A stretch of DNA of 37,594 bases from Calothrix sp. MO_192.B10 (lineage in GTDB: Bacteria; Cyanobacteriota; Cyanobacteriia; Cyanobacteriales; Nostocaceae): assembly GCA_030065055.1 (NCBI GenBank), contig JASJDS010000020.1, forward strand, positions 1-37,594, read 5' to 3'. Below the pieces are notes generated by a model that was not told where the DNA came from, searched no databases, and saw nothing but the letters and a program-made list of their open reading frames with translations. Below, piece by piece: positions 15,905 through 25,500 of the stretch. The position numbers and the translations under genes were made by a program. The first letter of the stretch is position 1; every line of letters begins with the position of its first letter.

Positions 15905-16777
15905 ATGGTAGGTCAACTTGGTATGAAGATAAATGTTTCTACTCTAGCTATCAGACCAATCTTTATCAGGTTAGGATGCTTTATCCTGGCTTTATTGGTA
16001 TTGTGGCTACCTTTGGCAGTACCTATTTACTTACTGGGAGGCGTACTGCTAGGTGATAGTAACCTAGCCAGTATTTTCGCGATGCTACTGCTGTATGTAG
16101 AATTTATTCTCTTAATCAGGTGGTGGGGAAAAAAAGTTTATAACCAGCCGCAGATTCTCCGATATTATGGCTGGGAATTTGGACGGCAAAGCTGGGTGCA
16201 ACTAATCCGGGGTTTAGCTATTGGATTAATTAGCATTCTAGTTCTATTTGGCGTTCAGAGTCTACTGGGTTGGTTGTATTTGGTACCCGTAGATGATTTG
16301 TTAGTCGATATAGTTCTGGAAGGTTTGCTTGTCAGTTTGGCGGTAGGTTCTGCGGAGGAGTTAGTATTCCGTGGCTGGTTGCTAGATGAATTGCAACGGG
16401 ATTATACACCCCATGTAGCACTTTGGGCAAATGGGATCATTTTTGCGATTTTACACTTTATCCGACCTTTGGAAGTTATCCTCAATACCTGGCCGCAATT
16501 TCTGGGTTTAGTAGTATTGGGTATAACTTTGGTATGGGGAAAGCGTTGGGGTGGTGGAAAACTGGGCATTCCCATAGGCATACACGCGGGTTTAGTCTGG
16601 GGAAACTATATTATTAATGTGGGGGAATTAATTGAGTATTCTGGTGCGGTTCCGGAATGGGTGACTGGTATTAATAGAAATCCTCTAGCCGGATTAATGG
16701 GTTTAGCTTTTTTGAGTGCGATCGCTTGGTGGATACGTGGTAAAACAGTAAAAAAGTCTCAGGAAAATGTTAAGTAA
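15905..16777 (+). CDS. CPBP-family intramembrane glutamic protease
   Basis: 290 residues, largely hydrophobic with about seven to eight membrane segments. The three CPBP (Abi/Rce1-type) motifs are present: EELVFR with Glu151, Glu152 and Arg156; FAILHF with His184; and HAGLVWGN with His227 and Asn234. These form the glutamate-based active site of Rce1-like proteases, which cut near the C-terminus of membrane or prenylated substrates; bacterial members are linked to bacteriocin self-immunity and to plant/cyanobacterial stress, but the substrate here cannot be read from sequence. A second in-frame ATG at 15923 could be the real start. It converges with the minus-strand pentapeptide gene, 75 bp away. 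Confidence 0.9.
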   Translation: MVGQLGMKINVSTLAIRPIFIRLGCFILALLVLWLPLAVPIYLLGGVLLGDSNLASIFAMLLLYVEFILLIRWWGKKVYNQPQILRYYGWEFGRQSWVQLIRGLAIGLISILVLFGVQSLLGWLYLVPVDDLLVDIVLEGLLVSLAVGSAEELVFRGWLLDELQRDYTPHVALWANGIIFAILHFIRPLEVILNTWPQFLGLVVLGITLVWGKRWGGGKLGIPIGIHAGLVWGNYIINVGELIEYSGAVPEWVTGINRNPLAGLMGLAFLSAIAWWIRGKTVKKSQENVK

Positions 16778-16852
16778 GAATTAAAGCAAGGAAGAAATGA
16801 AATTCTACCTTCTTCTTTCTTCCCTCTTCCTTCTTCCTTCTCGCGTAGCGAG

Positions 16853-17491
16853 TTAAACTGTCTCTGCCATCATAGTTCCTAACAAACAAGCTTTTTCTAA
16901 GGAGGCTCCATTTAAATTGGCTCCTTCTAGTTCTGCACACAGGAGGTTAGCTCCCATCAAATTGGCTCCGGCAAGATTTGCACCCCGTAAATCGGCTTCT
17001 TCGAGGTTAGCTTCGCTTAATAATGCTCCTTGTAAATCAGCACCACCCAAGTCTGCACCTTTGAGATTTGCGCGGGAAAAGTTAACTCCCCGCAAGTCAG
17101 CACCCCGCAAATCAACATCCTGTAAGTTGACACTCATTAAGTTAGCACCACTTAAGAAAGCACCTGCTAAAGATACTTGAGTTAACCTAGCACCCATTAA
17201 ATTAGCACCGCGCAAATTACTTCCCCGCAAGTCAGCACCTGTTAAATCTGCTTGCATGAGGTTGGCTCCCATTAAATTTGCCCGTAAGTCGGTTTGCAAC
17301 AGAATAGCTCCCATCAAGTTAGCACCTTCTAAATGGGCACCTTCCAGTTTGCTCTCCCTAAAGTCAGTACCCACCAACTTGGCTCCAGCAAAGTTAATCC
17401 GGCTTAAGTCCAGTTGGGAAAGATCCTCGTCTTCTAAATCTGCTCCAGGAATTTGTCTCAGTTCCCCCGATTTAATCGCTTCAATAGTCAT
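16853..17491 (-). CDS. Pentapeptide-repeat protein
   Basis: 212 residues. After a short N-terminus (MTIEAIKSGELRQIPGADL) nearly the entire protein is A(D/N)LXX pentapeptides, about 35 units, for example GANLMGANLMQADLTGADLR. Such sequences fold as a right-handed quadrilateral beta-helix. There is no signal peptide, membrane segment or extra domain. Known pentapeptide proteins include DNA mimics that protect gyrase, but most cyanobacterial ones have no assigned function, and no gyrase-protection feature can be read here. A TGATAAC heptamer array ends 4 bases before the ATG, so no Shine-Dalgarno sequence is present. Confidence 0.93.
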   Translation of the reverse strand: MTIEAIKSGELRQIPGADLEDEDLSQLDLSRINFAGAKLVGTDFRESKLEGAHLEGANLMGAILLQTDLRANLMGANLMQADLTGADLRGSNLRGANLMGARLTQVSLAGAFLSGANLMSVNLQDVDLRGADLRGVNFSRANLKGADLGGADLQGALLSEANLEEADLRGANLAGANLMGANLLCAELEGANLNGASLEKACLLGTMMAETV

Positions 17492-17492
17492 T

Positions 17493-17533
17493 TCAGTTAT
17501 CAGTTATCAGTTATCAGTTATCAGTTATCAGTT
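17493..17533 (-). repeat. Heptanucleotide STRR (TGATAAC on the minus strand)
   Basis: About five to six copies of CAGTTAT (plus strand), which is ATAACTG/TGATAAC read along the pentapeptide gene. It ends within a few bases of the gene's ATG, the same arrangement as at 8308-8329. Confidence 0.9.
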
Positions 17534-17741
17534 GCAATCCATAGACGTGCAGAGGAATCTCTAGTAGAGAAATTCAAAATCTGGCGTTGCTTCCTTTGCG
17601 GGATGATTTTATTTTCTCTGTTTAGGATAAAACTTAATTCTTTGTGTCCTTTGTGCCTTTGTGGTTCATAATTCATCCCTTTATTCAGCAACGCCCAAAA
17701 TCCAAAATCCAAAATCCACAATTTATAATGTAGGATTTGAG

Positions 17742-19109
17742 TTATGGTTGGGATATGTTAATTGGTTCACTCATGCGATCGCTATCCAATTTAGCATCTA
17801 ATAACCACATACTAGAACTGATTTTTGGTATCTTCACCCCTAGTTCCATACCCTGTTGCAAACCCATTACCAATAAGGTTAATGTGTCTAATAGTTTGGG
17901 GTCAAAGCGATGGGATTGTTGTTTGCATCCTTCCAAGGCTTGAGTAACAATTTCTTCTGGACTGGACTGGAATGCTTTTTGCTGGTTGACTCGACATTGA
18001 AAGTCTGCTGCTAATGCCAAAATCCTCGATTCTAGGGGAATTTCATCGCCTACCAATCCGGCGGGTTTGCCACTACCATCCCAGCATTCTGTTTGATGGG
18101 TGATAATTTGAGCTACCGCCCTTAACCTGGGCATGGTGCGTAATACCTGCGCTCCTGGAACTAGGGGACAACTGGGAGGAGATTGAGCCATGTCTTCTTG
18201 GTAAGTAGATGTACTTTCCAATACACTCTCTGCTCTCTGTAAAGGATCTATCCGATGTAGTAACCCCGCCAAACGCAATCTTTTGATTTGCCAAGCAGGA
18301 AGTTCTAACATCTGTCCCATTGTTTCTGAAAGTGCCATTACTTCTGCTGCTGCCATCGGGTTAGTAATATCGGCAGCATCCATAATTTGCGCCATCCGTA
18401 AAAATGCTTGGATCTCGTTGGAAACTAAGTTACGATCCAAACTACGTGGCTGGGTATTTTTCTCCTCTGTTTTGAGATAACCAACCACACGAGCCACCAC
18501 CGTTCCCAAATCTTCTGGCGTGGCAACCTGGGATTGGATTGACTGTAAGCAAGCTGTGAGCTGGTTGCCTAATTCTGGATTATATTTATTAATGTGAGCG
18601 ATCGCTAACTGGGCTGTCTCTTTAACTAGTTCCGGCTCAAATGTCCACAGACCATAGAATTTCCGCTCCAAATCTGATTCTGGTCTACCACCAACCCCAT
18701 AATCTGCTTCAGATAACTCTTGACAAAGTACCATAGCTGTGTATTTGGGGGAGAGAATAATTAAGTGCCATTCTTGTCCCACGGGGTCACTGGTATCTAA
18801 TGGTACTAAATTGACATTGGCTAGTTGACTGGTGGGATGTTCTGCCCATGCGGTATCAGCAGTAGCCATAATGGCAATTTGGCTAGACTTCTGGGCAATA
18901 TCCCCATATCTTTGAGCTTCTTGCAAGTACCATTTTCCTTGTTGGAATGCGGTAATAACTAGGGGCTGGGACTCATCGGTTAAGATATGGTCTTCTAGGG
19001 CATGGCATAGAGAAACCAGGGTATTTTTGTAGTACACCCCGAATTTGATTGGTCTAGCACTATGGCGGTGGGAAAGTTCTAGCTTTTGTAGAATGGAGCC
19101 TTCTAACAT
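17742..19109 (-). CDS. DICT-domain protein with degenerate HD-GYP-like region
   Basis: 455 residues, no signal peptide. The N-terminal ~165 residues match the DICT sensory domain found in cyanobacteria next to diguanylate-cyclase, EAL and HD-GYP domains (ISHALEDHIL-like helix here as LCHALEDHIL; LVITAFQQGKWYLQEAQRY; ADYGVGGRPESDLERKFYGLWTF). Residues about 235-420 are related to HD-GYP phosphodiesterases, which hydrolyse cyclic di-GMP. However, the hallmark metal ligands are altered: the HD dyad reads LLHRIDP and the GYP loop reads HQTECWDGSGKPAGL. So it may bind a nucleotide or partner without hydrolysing it. The remaining ALAADF motif is kept. Likely cytoplasmic, monocistronic, with a repeat-rich 650-bp upstream region. 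Confidence 0.82.
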   Translation of the reverse strand: MLEGSILQKLELSHRHSARPIKFGVYYKNTLVSLCHALEDHILTDESQPLVITAFQQGKWYLQEAQRYGDIAQKSSQIAIMATADTAWAEHPTSQLANVNLVPLDTSDPVGQEWHLIILSPKYTAMVLCQELSEADYGVGGRPESDLERKFYGLWTFEPELVKETAQLAIAHINKYNPELGNQLTACLQSIQSQVATPEDLGTVVARVVGYLKTEEKNTQPRSLDRNLVSNEIQAFLRMAQIMDAADITNPMAAAEVMALSETMGQMLELPAWQIKRLRLAGLLHRIDPLQRAESVLESTSTYQEDMAQSPPSCPLVPGAQVLRTMPRLRAVAQIITHQTECWDGSGKPAGLVGDEIPLESRILALAADFQCRVNQQKAFQSSPEEIVTQALEGCKQQSHRFDPKLLDTLTLLVMGLQQGMELGVKIPKISSSMWLLDAKLDSDRMSEPINISQP

Positions 19110-19762
19110 GGGGTTTTATTAAAGATATATCCGAAAAAGGGCGAGACCGGCAAGGATCTTAGCTTTTCTTATTAAAGCTTTTCTATTTGAATTAGTGTAT
19201 CAATTTTGCGAAACCTTAGGGAAGAAAGTTGTTAGTTGTTAGTTGTTAGTTAATGGTTGACAGCTTAGGTGTGGGAGCCGCACTTGAGGTATTTTCTCGT
19301 GGGGGCTAACTTGAAAATAGGCGCGGAGGCGCTTCCGTAGGGGCGCATTGCGTGCGCCCTTGAAGAGTTAGTCACAAAGCATTTTCATCTGCAGGTTGTG
19401 TAAAAACATCCATGAGGGACTACTCCCTTCCCGGCAGAAGATTACCTATAACGTAGGTTGGGTTGTAGCTTGCTTCCACGAAGTGGTACGGAGTGAAACC
19501 CAACGATATGCTGGGTTACTCTGCTCCAAGCCGCTTCGCGTCTACGTCCCTCAACCCAGCCTACAATCTTTCGGTAATTTTATAGCGGGAAGGGAGTAAC
19601 TAATAACTTGCATCAGTTGCCATAATTAGTAGCTAGAGTCTCCTTAGAATTTAGAATTTAGAATTTAGAATGAAGAATTATTATCCCATCGATGAATCTG
19701 GGGGCTGGTATCCAGTCTATTTTTTAGTCAAGATGTGAATTTGTCAGAAATATTGCTGGAGA
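19110..19762. other. Repeat-rich spacer, divergent promoters
   Basis: No gene. Contents: a TTAGTTG heptamer array (about 19227-19250); a GGGGCGCATTGCGTGCGCCC palindrome-type repeat (about 19339-19358) followed by GAGTTAGTCACAAAGCATTTT, duplicated again near 21617 and 21733; a GGTTGGGT-type repeat (19456-19560); and a GAATTTA heptamer array (about 19648-19672). Promoters for the DICT gene (left) and the TPR gene (right) must lie here but are not recognisable. Confidence 0.65.
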
Positions 19763-21490
19763 ATGATGAGCCAAACAGTTAAGCCGGAAGCAAAACACCT
19801 TTACCAGCAAGCACAAGAACAATTTAATCGCTCAAACTATGAAACTGCTATTGAATTTATCAAACAAGCGATCGCAATTCAACCAGATTATGGGGAAGCT
19901 TGGTATTTGCAGGGTAGGGGTTACGCAGAATTAAACTGGGATGCGTTAGATTGGGATACCAGCTATTTTGAATCAGCCATTGCTAGTTTTGATCGAGCAA
20001 TTGCAATTGAGCCTGACAACTGTGAAATTTGGATTGACAAGGCTAAAGTACTGCAAAGCTTAGAACGTTATGAATTAGCTATTGCTAGTTTAGATCAAGC
20101 TATTCGCATCCAGCCTGATGATGTGGAAATCCACAAGGAACGAGTTCGTCTACTCAAGGAGCTAGAACGCTACGAAGACGCAATTGCCACCTATGAGAAA
20201 ATTATAGATATTCAGTCTGATAACCATGAAGCTTGGAGTGGACTGGCAAGTTTGCTGGAAAACCTAGCCAGATATGAAGATGCCATCGCTACCTATGACC
20301 AAGCAATTGCATCCCAGTCTAATCAACGCCTAGTTAGCGTATACTGGAACCGTAGGGGAGAATTACTACTCAAACTGGATCGTCACCAAGAAGCGATCGT
20401 TAATTTTGACCAAGCTCTAGAAATAGAACCCAATCAACATTCTTGGGAAAATCGAGGTATTGCTCTGGAAGCCTTGGAGCGTTGGGAAGAAGCCCTTGAG
20501 AACTACCAAAAAGCATTGCAACTGCGCGGTTCTGATATTCGAGTCACACCTGACGAACTTGGGGAACGAGCAGAGCGATTACACCAACTCAAACTGACTC
20601 AGCTTGATTCCTTAGTCACAGAGCATCCCCAAAACTGGGAGAATTGGTATAATCGGGCACGGCAATTACAACAGATGAAACGGTACCAAGAAGCCATTGC
20701 CAGTTTCGATGCAGCCTTGGCAATTCAATCTGATGCAACAGAAGTCTGGATATATCGCGGGAATGCTTTATTTGATTTGGGGGAATATGAGCAGGCGGTT
20801 GTTAATTTCGATCAAGCACTGGAGTATAATTGTGAAACTCCTGAGGAAATTTGGTGCCAACGGGGAAGTGCCCTGTATAATTTAGGACAATATGAACAGG
20901 CGGCGACTAGCTTTGACAAAGCCTTAGAATATGACCCCGATTATAGGCTTGCTTGGTATTACCGAGGTATGGCGTTATATAAGATACAAAATTATAAAGA
21001 TGCTGTTGTCAGCTTTGACAAAGTTCTAGAAAAATATTCCCAAAATCCCAAAATTTGGCAACTTCGGTGTCTTTCACTAATTAATTTAGGTCAATTTGAA
21101 GCAGCGGTTGTCAGTGGAAACCGAGCCTTTCGCCTTTCTTGGGGATTACAACCAGATGAGGCAGAGGAACAGGCAATGTTAGAGGGGCTTCGTCATCCAG
21201 ATGGTTGGTATGATTGGGCTACCACATTAGCGGATTCATGCAATGGATGGTATGGGGAAGCCATAATTTGTCTGGAGAAGGCATTGGAAATTGATCCAAA
21301 TTACCATCAGGCTTGGGAATATTGGGGCGATGTGTTAGTGGAATATACAGAGGCTTATGAGTGGGAAGGGGAACAAGCCGTAAAAATGCTTTCCGATGCG
21401 GTGGATTGTTACAATCATGCCTTGGAAATTTTCCCGGATAATCCCAGTTTGCGAAAGAAGCGTAACAATTTACTCCGCCAGTTAGAGTAG
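19763..21490 (+). CDS. Large TPR-repeat protein
   Basis: 575 residues made almost entirely of 34-residue TPR units, about 12-13 of them (for example YETAIEFIKQAIAIQPDYGE, YELAIASLDQAIRIQPDDVE, YEQAVVNFDQALEYN). No signal peptide, membrane segment, kinase, CHAT or other catalytic domain is visible, so it is a pure scaffold that binds other proteins. A non-TPR break near 262-283 (RVTPDELGERAERLHQLKL) separates two TPR superhelices. The last two repeats are degenerate. Translation could begin at either of two adjacent ATGs. It lies 1.1 kb upstream of the TPR-CHAT gene on the same strand, but heavily rearranged repeat DNA separates them, so co-transcription is unlikely. No specific function can be given. 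Confidence 0.85.
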   Translation: MMSQTVKPEAKHLYQQAQEQFNRSNYETAIEFIKQAIAIQPDYGEAWYLQGRGYAELNWDALDWDTSYFESAIASFDRAIAIEPDNCEIWIDKAKVLQSLERYELAIASLDQAIRIQPDDVEIHKERVRLLKELERYEDAIATYEKIIDIQSDNHEAWSGLASLLENLARYEDAIATYDQAIASQSNQRLVSVYWNRRGELLLKLDRHQEAIVNFDQALEIEPNQHSWENRGIALEALERWEEALENYQKALQLRGSDIRVTPDELGERAERLHQLKLTQLDSLVTEHPQNWENWYNRARQLQQMKRYQEAIASFDAALAIQSDATEVWIYRGNALFDLGEYEQAVVNFDQALEYNCETPEEIWCQRGSALYNLGQYEQAATSFDKALEYDPDYRLAWYYRGMALYKIQNYKDAVVSFDKVLEKYSQNPKIWQLRCLSLINLGQFEAAVVSGNRAFRLSWGLQPDEAEEQAMLEGLRHPDGWYDWATTLADSCNGWYGEAIICLEKALEIDPNYHQAWEYWGDVLVEYTEAYEWEGEQAVKMLSDAVDCYNHALEIFPDNPSLRKKRNNLLRQLE

Positions 21491-21520
21491 GGTGGGCACT
21501 GCCCACCTTACCCTTTTTCT
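21491..21520 (+). terminator. Hairpin after the TPR gene
   Basis: GGTGGGC (21491-21497) pairs with GCCCACC (21501-21507) around ACT, beginning immediately after the stop codon and followed by TTACCCTTTTTC. It could act as an intrinsic terminator; the GGTGGGCACTGCCCACC palindrome is also a common cyanobacterial repeat. Confidence 0.55.
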
Positions 21521-21592
21521 GGTTACTTGCACCATTCTCAGCTAGGCCAAATGTCCGCCTAGGAATAAATTCACATAAGTCCCACATTCCGT

Positions 21593-21824
21593 AGTTAATC
21601 AGCGCGAAGTTTGTAGGGGCGCATTGCGTGCGCCCTTGAGGAGTTAGTCACCCCCGCATTTTCATCGGCAGGTTGTGGGATTTTTCCGTGGAGGGCTAGC
21701 TAGAAAAGAGTTAATCAGCGCGAAGTTTGTAGGGGCGCATTGCGTGCGCCCTTGAGGAGTTAGTCACAAAGCATTTTTAAATCCTTGGTTGTGGGATTTT
21801 TCCGTGGAGGACTAACTTAAAAAT
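21593..21824 (+). repeat. 116-bp tandem duplication
   Basis: Two units start AGTTAATCAGCGCGAAGTTT at 21593 and 21709 and share GTAGGGGCGCATTGCGTGCG, GAGGAGTTAGTCAC, GGTTGTGGGATTTTTCCGTG and GAGG(A/G)CTA. The first ~55 bases are identical. A partial relative sits at about 19339-19415. Confidence 0.85.
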
Positions 21825-22140
21825 AGGGAGTGTAGACGCGGAGCGGCTTCGGTGTAGAGTAGGAGTGAAGGAGTGAGGGAAATATTTTCATCTGCAGGTT
21901 GTGGACAAAATATTGTCCATGTAGACGTGAGAAGCGCGGCTTCTCGCAGAGTGGGGCTATATAGTTAGTGATTTTGCAGGGGGGGTTTATCAATATATTA
22001 CTTGCAGCATCTCAGCTAGGCCAAATGTCCGCCTAGGAATTAATTCCCAGGCTCAAAGGCAAAGTCTGATAAATCAGACTAGGCAAGGCAGGAGAGCGCG
22101 TTTGAACCTGCTTGGTTTATCAGCCTGGAAATTTATTTCT

Positions 22141-22248
22141 GGTTACCAGGCTCTGCCTGGTAACTAAGGTTGGAGGCTCTGCCTCCTGACTTAAGGGGAG
22201 GCAGAGCCTCCCTAAATGCATTACAAGGTAGAACCTTGTAACGAGAGT
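22141..22248 (+). repeat. Multi-hairpin repeat, copy 1
   Basis: Four consecutive short palindromes: TTACCAGG..CCTGGTAA, GGAGGC..GCCTCC, GGAGGC..GCCTCC, ACAAGGT..ACCTTGT, ending AACGAGAGT. Two closely related copies lie at 28757-28874 and 29518-29634. Confidence 0.85.
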
Positions 22249-22325
22249 CTAGAAAAATGGTGGGTTAGGTTTGCGCCGTAACGCGCCCTACAAGGGTAAT
22301 TGAAAATGGTGCAAAATATCAGTAT

Positions 22326-22545
22326 TGACATACTCCTTGACCTAAAGGTACAAGGATTCTCTAAGTCTCACGGCTTAGATTTCTGCTTCGGGAGCAACTG
22401 CCTCCACCCAAAGGTTTTTTGGTCTTATGTTCGCTCCACAGACTTAAATTCCCGGATGTCCCTCGGTATATACTTGAGTTTAACACGAAGCCGTCGTAGA
22501 ACGACGGGGTTTCAAACCCATTCTTTTGATGAGGGACGTGCAAAT
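22326..22545 (-). mobile_element. Decayed, non-autonomous IS200/IS605 derivative
   Basis: One end is TGACATACTCC followed by an imperfect hairpin (CCTTGACC TAAA GGTACAAGG) and ATTCT, the same end as the remnant at 8849. Next comes a stretch (about 22356-22430) resembling the 3' end and omega-RNA region of tnpB elements, then a perfect hairpin CCGTCGT AGA ACGACGG (about 22491-22507) and GGGGTTTCAAACCC near the other end. No transposase or nuclease frame survives. The ~220-bp size fits a MITE-like derivative. Confidence 0.6.
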
Positions 22546-22596
22546 TAAAAAATATACATTTCTACATACCCCAGAACACAATACTAGCTTTCACCA

Positions 22597-25500
22597 ATGA
22601 ACGAACAACGCCAGCAAGCCTACCTCAACCTCATCGAAACCCTACTCACTTGCTCTGATGACGAGGAACCGGAGATTTTAGCTGCAAACCGCGAGTTACT
22701 TGATGCTGACTTTGTGGTGATGGTGGAAGCTGTAGCAGAAATGTTGTCCCAGGAGCAGGAAGATGAGAATACAATCAATTGGTTGAGGGGGTTGGCGAGT
22801 CAACTGAGGGAAGGGTTGAATTTATCACCCCCAGAGGATGGGGAAGAAGATTTACAAGATTATCTAAACTTTTTATTAGACGTACTGCAAACAACTTCAG
22901 AGAGCGAGGGAAACCCCGAAGTTGTTTATCCCCTACTGGCAGCAAATACCGATAAATTAGATGATATTTTCGCGGCAATATTGCGATGGTGGGCGAGAGA
23001 ACAGTTACCAGAATTGGAAGCAGATACAGTAACATCCATCGCCGCAGTTATTGGTGAGTTTAGTAATTTAATCGCACAGTTTCCCTTGGGTAGTAAAGCC
23101 AGTAATATGGAAATCGCCATTGCTGGTTATGAAATAGTAGGAAATATTTTCACTCCCACCGCTTTTCCCCAAATCTGGGCGAGGATTCAAAATAATTTGG
23201 GGGAAGCTTACAGAAACAGAATAGTGGGAGAAAAAGCTGATAATCTGGAGTTAGCGATCGCTGCTCATAATCAAGCTTTAACTGTAACAACCCCCGAGGC
23301 TTTTCCCCAAGATTGGGCAATGACGCAAAATAATTTGGGCGCTGCTTACAGTGACAGAATAGTGGGAGAAAAAGCTGATAATCTGGAGCTGGCAATCGCT
23401 GCTTATAATCTAGCTTTAACTGTATATACCCCCGAAGGTTTTCCCCAACAATGGGCAACCACGCAAAATAATTTGGGTGCTGCTTACAGTGACAGAATAG
23501 TGGGAGAAAAAGCTGATAATCTGGAGTTAGCGATCGCTTCTTTTAATCAAGCTTTAACTGTCAGAACCCCCGAGGCTTTTCCCCAACAATGGGCAACCAC
23601 GCAAAATAATTTGGGGATTGCTTACCTTTACAGAATAGTGGGAGAAAAAGCTGATAATCTGGAGTTAGCGATCGCTGCTTTTAATCAAGCTTTAACTGTC
23701 AGAACCCCCGAGGCTTTTCCCCAAGATTGGGCAAAAACGCAAAACAATTTGGGGGAGGCTTACAGAAACAGAATAGTGGGAGAAAAAGCTGATAACCTCG
23801 AAAAAGCGATCGCTGCTTATAATCAAGCTTTAACTGTATATACCCCCGAGGCTTTTCCCCAAAATTGGGCAATGACGCAAAATAATTTGGGGAATGCTTA
23901 CAGTGACAGAATAGTGGGAGAAAAAGCTGATAATCTGGAGTTAGCGATCGCTGCTTATAATCAAGCTTTAACTGTCAGAACCCCCGAGGCTTTTCCCCAA
24001 GATTGGGCAAAAACGCAAAACAATTTGGGGGAGGCTTACAGAAACAGAATAGTGGGAGAAAAAGCTGATAACCTCGAAAAAGTGATCGCTGCTTATAATC
24101 AAGCTTTAACTGTAACAACCCGCGAGGCTTTTCCCCAAGATTGGGCAACCATGCAAAACAATTTGGGGAATGCTTACAGAGAAAGAATAGTGGGAGAAAA
24201 AGCTGATAATCTCGAAAAAGCGATCGCTGCTTATAATCAAGCTTTAACTGTAACAACCCGCGAAGCTTTTCCCCAAGATTGGGCAACCATGCAAAACAAT
24301 TTGGGGATTGCTTACAGAAACAGAATAGTGGGAGAAAAAGCTGATAATCTGGAGCTGGCGATTGCTGCTTATAATCTAGCTTTAACTGTATATACCCCCG
24401 AGGCTTTTCCCCAAGAATGGGCAAGGACGCAAAATAATTTGGGGACTGCTTACCTTTACAGAATAGTGGGAGAAAAGGCAGATAATCTGGAGCTGGCGAT
24501 TGCTGCTTATAATCTAGCTTTAACTGTCAGAACCCCCGAGGCTTTTCCCCAAAATTGGGCAATGACGCAAAATAATTTGGGGAATGCTTACCTTTACAGA
24601 ATAGTGGGAGAAAAGGCAGATAATCTGGAGTTAGCCATCGCTGCTTATAATCAAGCTTTAACTATATATACCCCCGAGGCTTTTCCCCAAGATTGGGCAC
24701 AGACGCAAAATAATTTGGGGAATGCTTACAGTGACAGAATAGTGGGAGAAAAAGCTGATAATCTGGAGCTGGCAATCGCTGCTTATAATCTAGCTTTAAC
24801 TGTATATACCCCCGAGGCTTTTCCCCAAAACCATGCCAATACAGCATTTAATCTTGGTTTAGCTTATCAAGAACAGCAAGATTTTCTCTCTGCTTACACC
24901 ACCTTCGCTGATGCTATTACCACTGTGGAAACAATACGCGAGGAAATGGTTTCTGGGGAAGAGATAAAACGCAAACAGTCAGAGGAATGGAATCAGCTTT
25001 ATGTAAGAATGGTGGAAGTTTGTCTATCCCTAGAGAGAGAAACTGAGGCGATAGAATATGTTGAACGCAGCAAAACCCGTAATTTAGTGGAACTTATCCT
25101 CGAACGGGACTTTAAAACCATTTTCCCAGCAGATGTGATTACTCAACTAGAAAAACTGCGAGACGAAATCGCTGTTGGACAAAACCAAATTCAGACAGGT
25201 AAAGCTGCAAATATCAAAGAATTAGCCCAACATCTGCAACAATTACGACAACAGCGTAATCAATTACAAAATGAATATTTACCTGTTGGTTATGGCTTTA
25301 ATTTTAATCAATTTCAAGGGAGTTTAGGTGAGCAGACAGCCATTATCGAGTGGTATATTACTGATACAAGCGTTGAGACTTTTATTATCACCCAATCTAG
25401 CCTGCAACGGGTACATATTGCTGATCGCAATGACAATTTGGTAGTTTTTGCAAATTGGGTTAATGAATATCTGAGGGCATATTATAGTAACAAAACTGAG

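Larger units (their letters stand above)
21491..22596. other. 1.1-kb gene-free region packed with repeats
   Basis: No gene supported. In order: a terminator-like hairpin; CTAGGCCAAATGTCCGCCTAGG (palindrome-like) near 21542 and again near 22016; a 116-bp tandem duplication (21593-21824); GAAGCGCGGCTTCTCGC-type hairpin (about 21932-21948); a multi-hairpin repeat at 22141-22248; and an IS200/IS605 relic at 22326-22545. The stretch looks like a landing zone for small repeats and separates the TPR gene from the TPR-CHAT locus. Confidence 0.7.

Noticed and set aside
16917-17180. Plus-strand frames opposite the pentapeptide gene
   Set aside because: Ala/Pro/Lys-rich antisense reading of ADL/ANL codons; no independent evidence.
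22300-22548. 82-codon plus-strand frame before the TPR-CHAT gene
   Set aside because: It lies across the IS200/IS605 relic and its hairpins; no protein family or start signal.
23975-24847. Long open frames on the minus strand of the TPR-CHAT repeat region
   Set aside because: They are shadows of the 138-bp repeat (same period, Leu/Cys/Pro-rich text with no family match).
23224-24879. Regular direct repeats that might suggest a CRISPR array
   Set aside because: The period is 138 bp, there are no unique spacers, and the frame encodes TPR-like units throughout.
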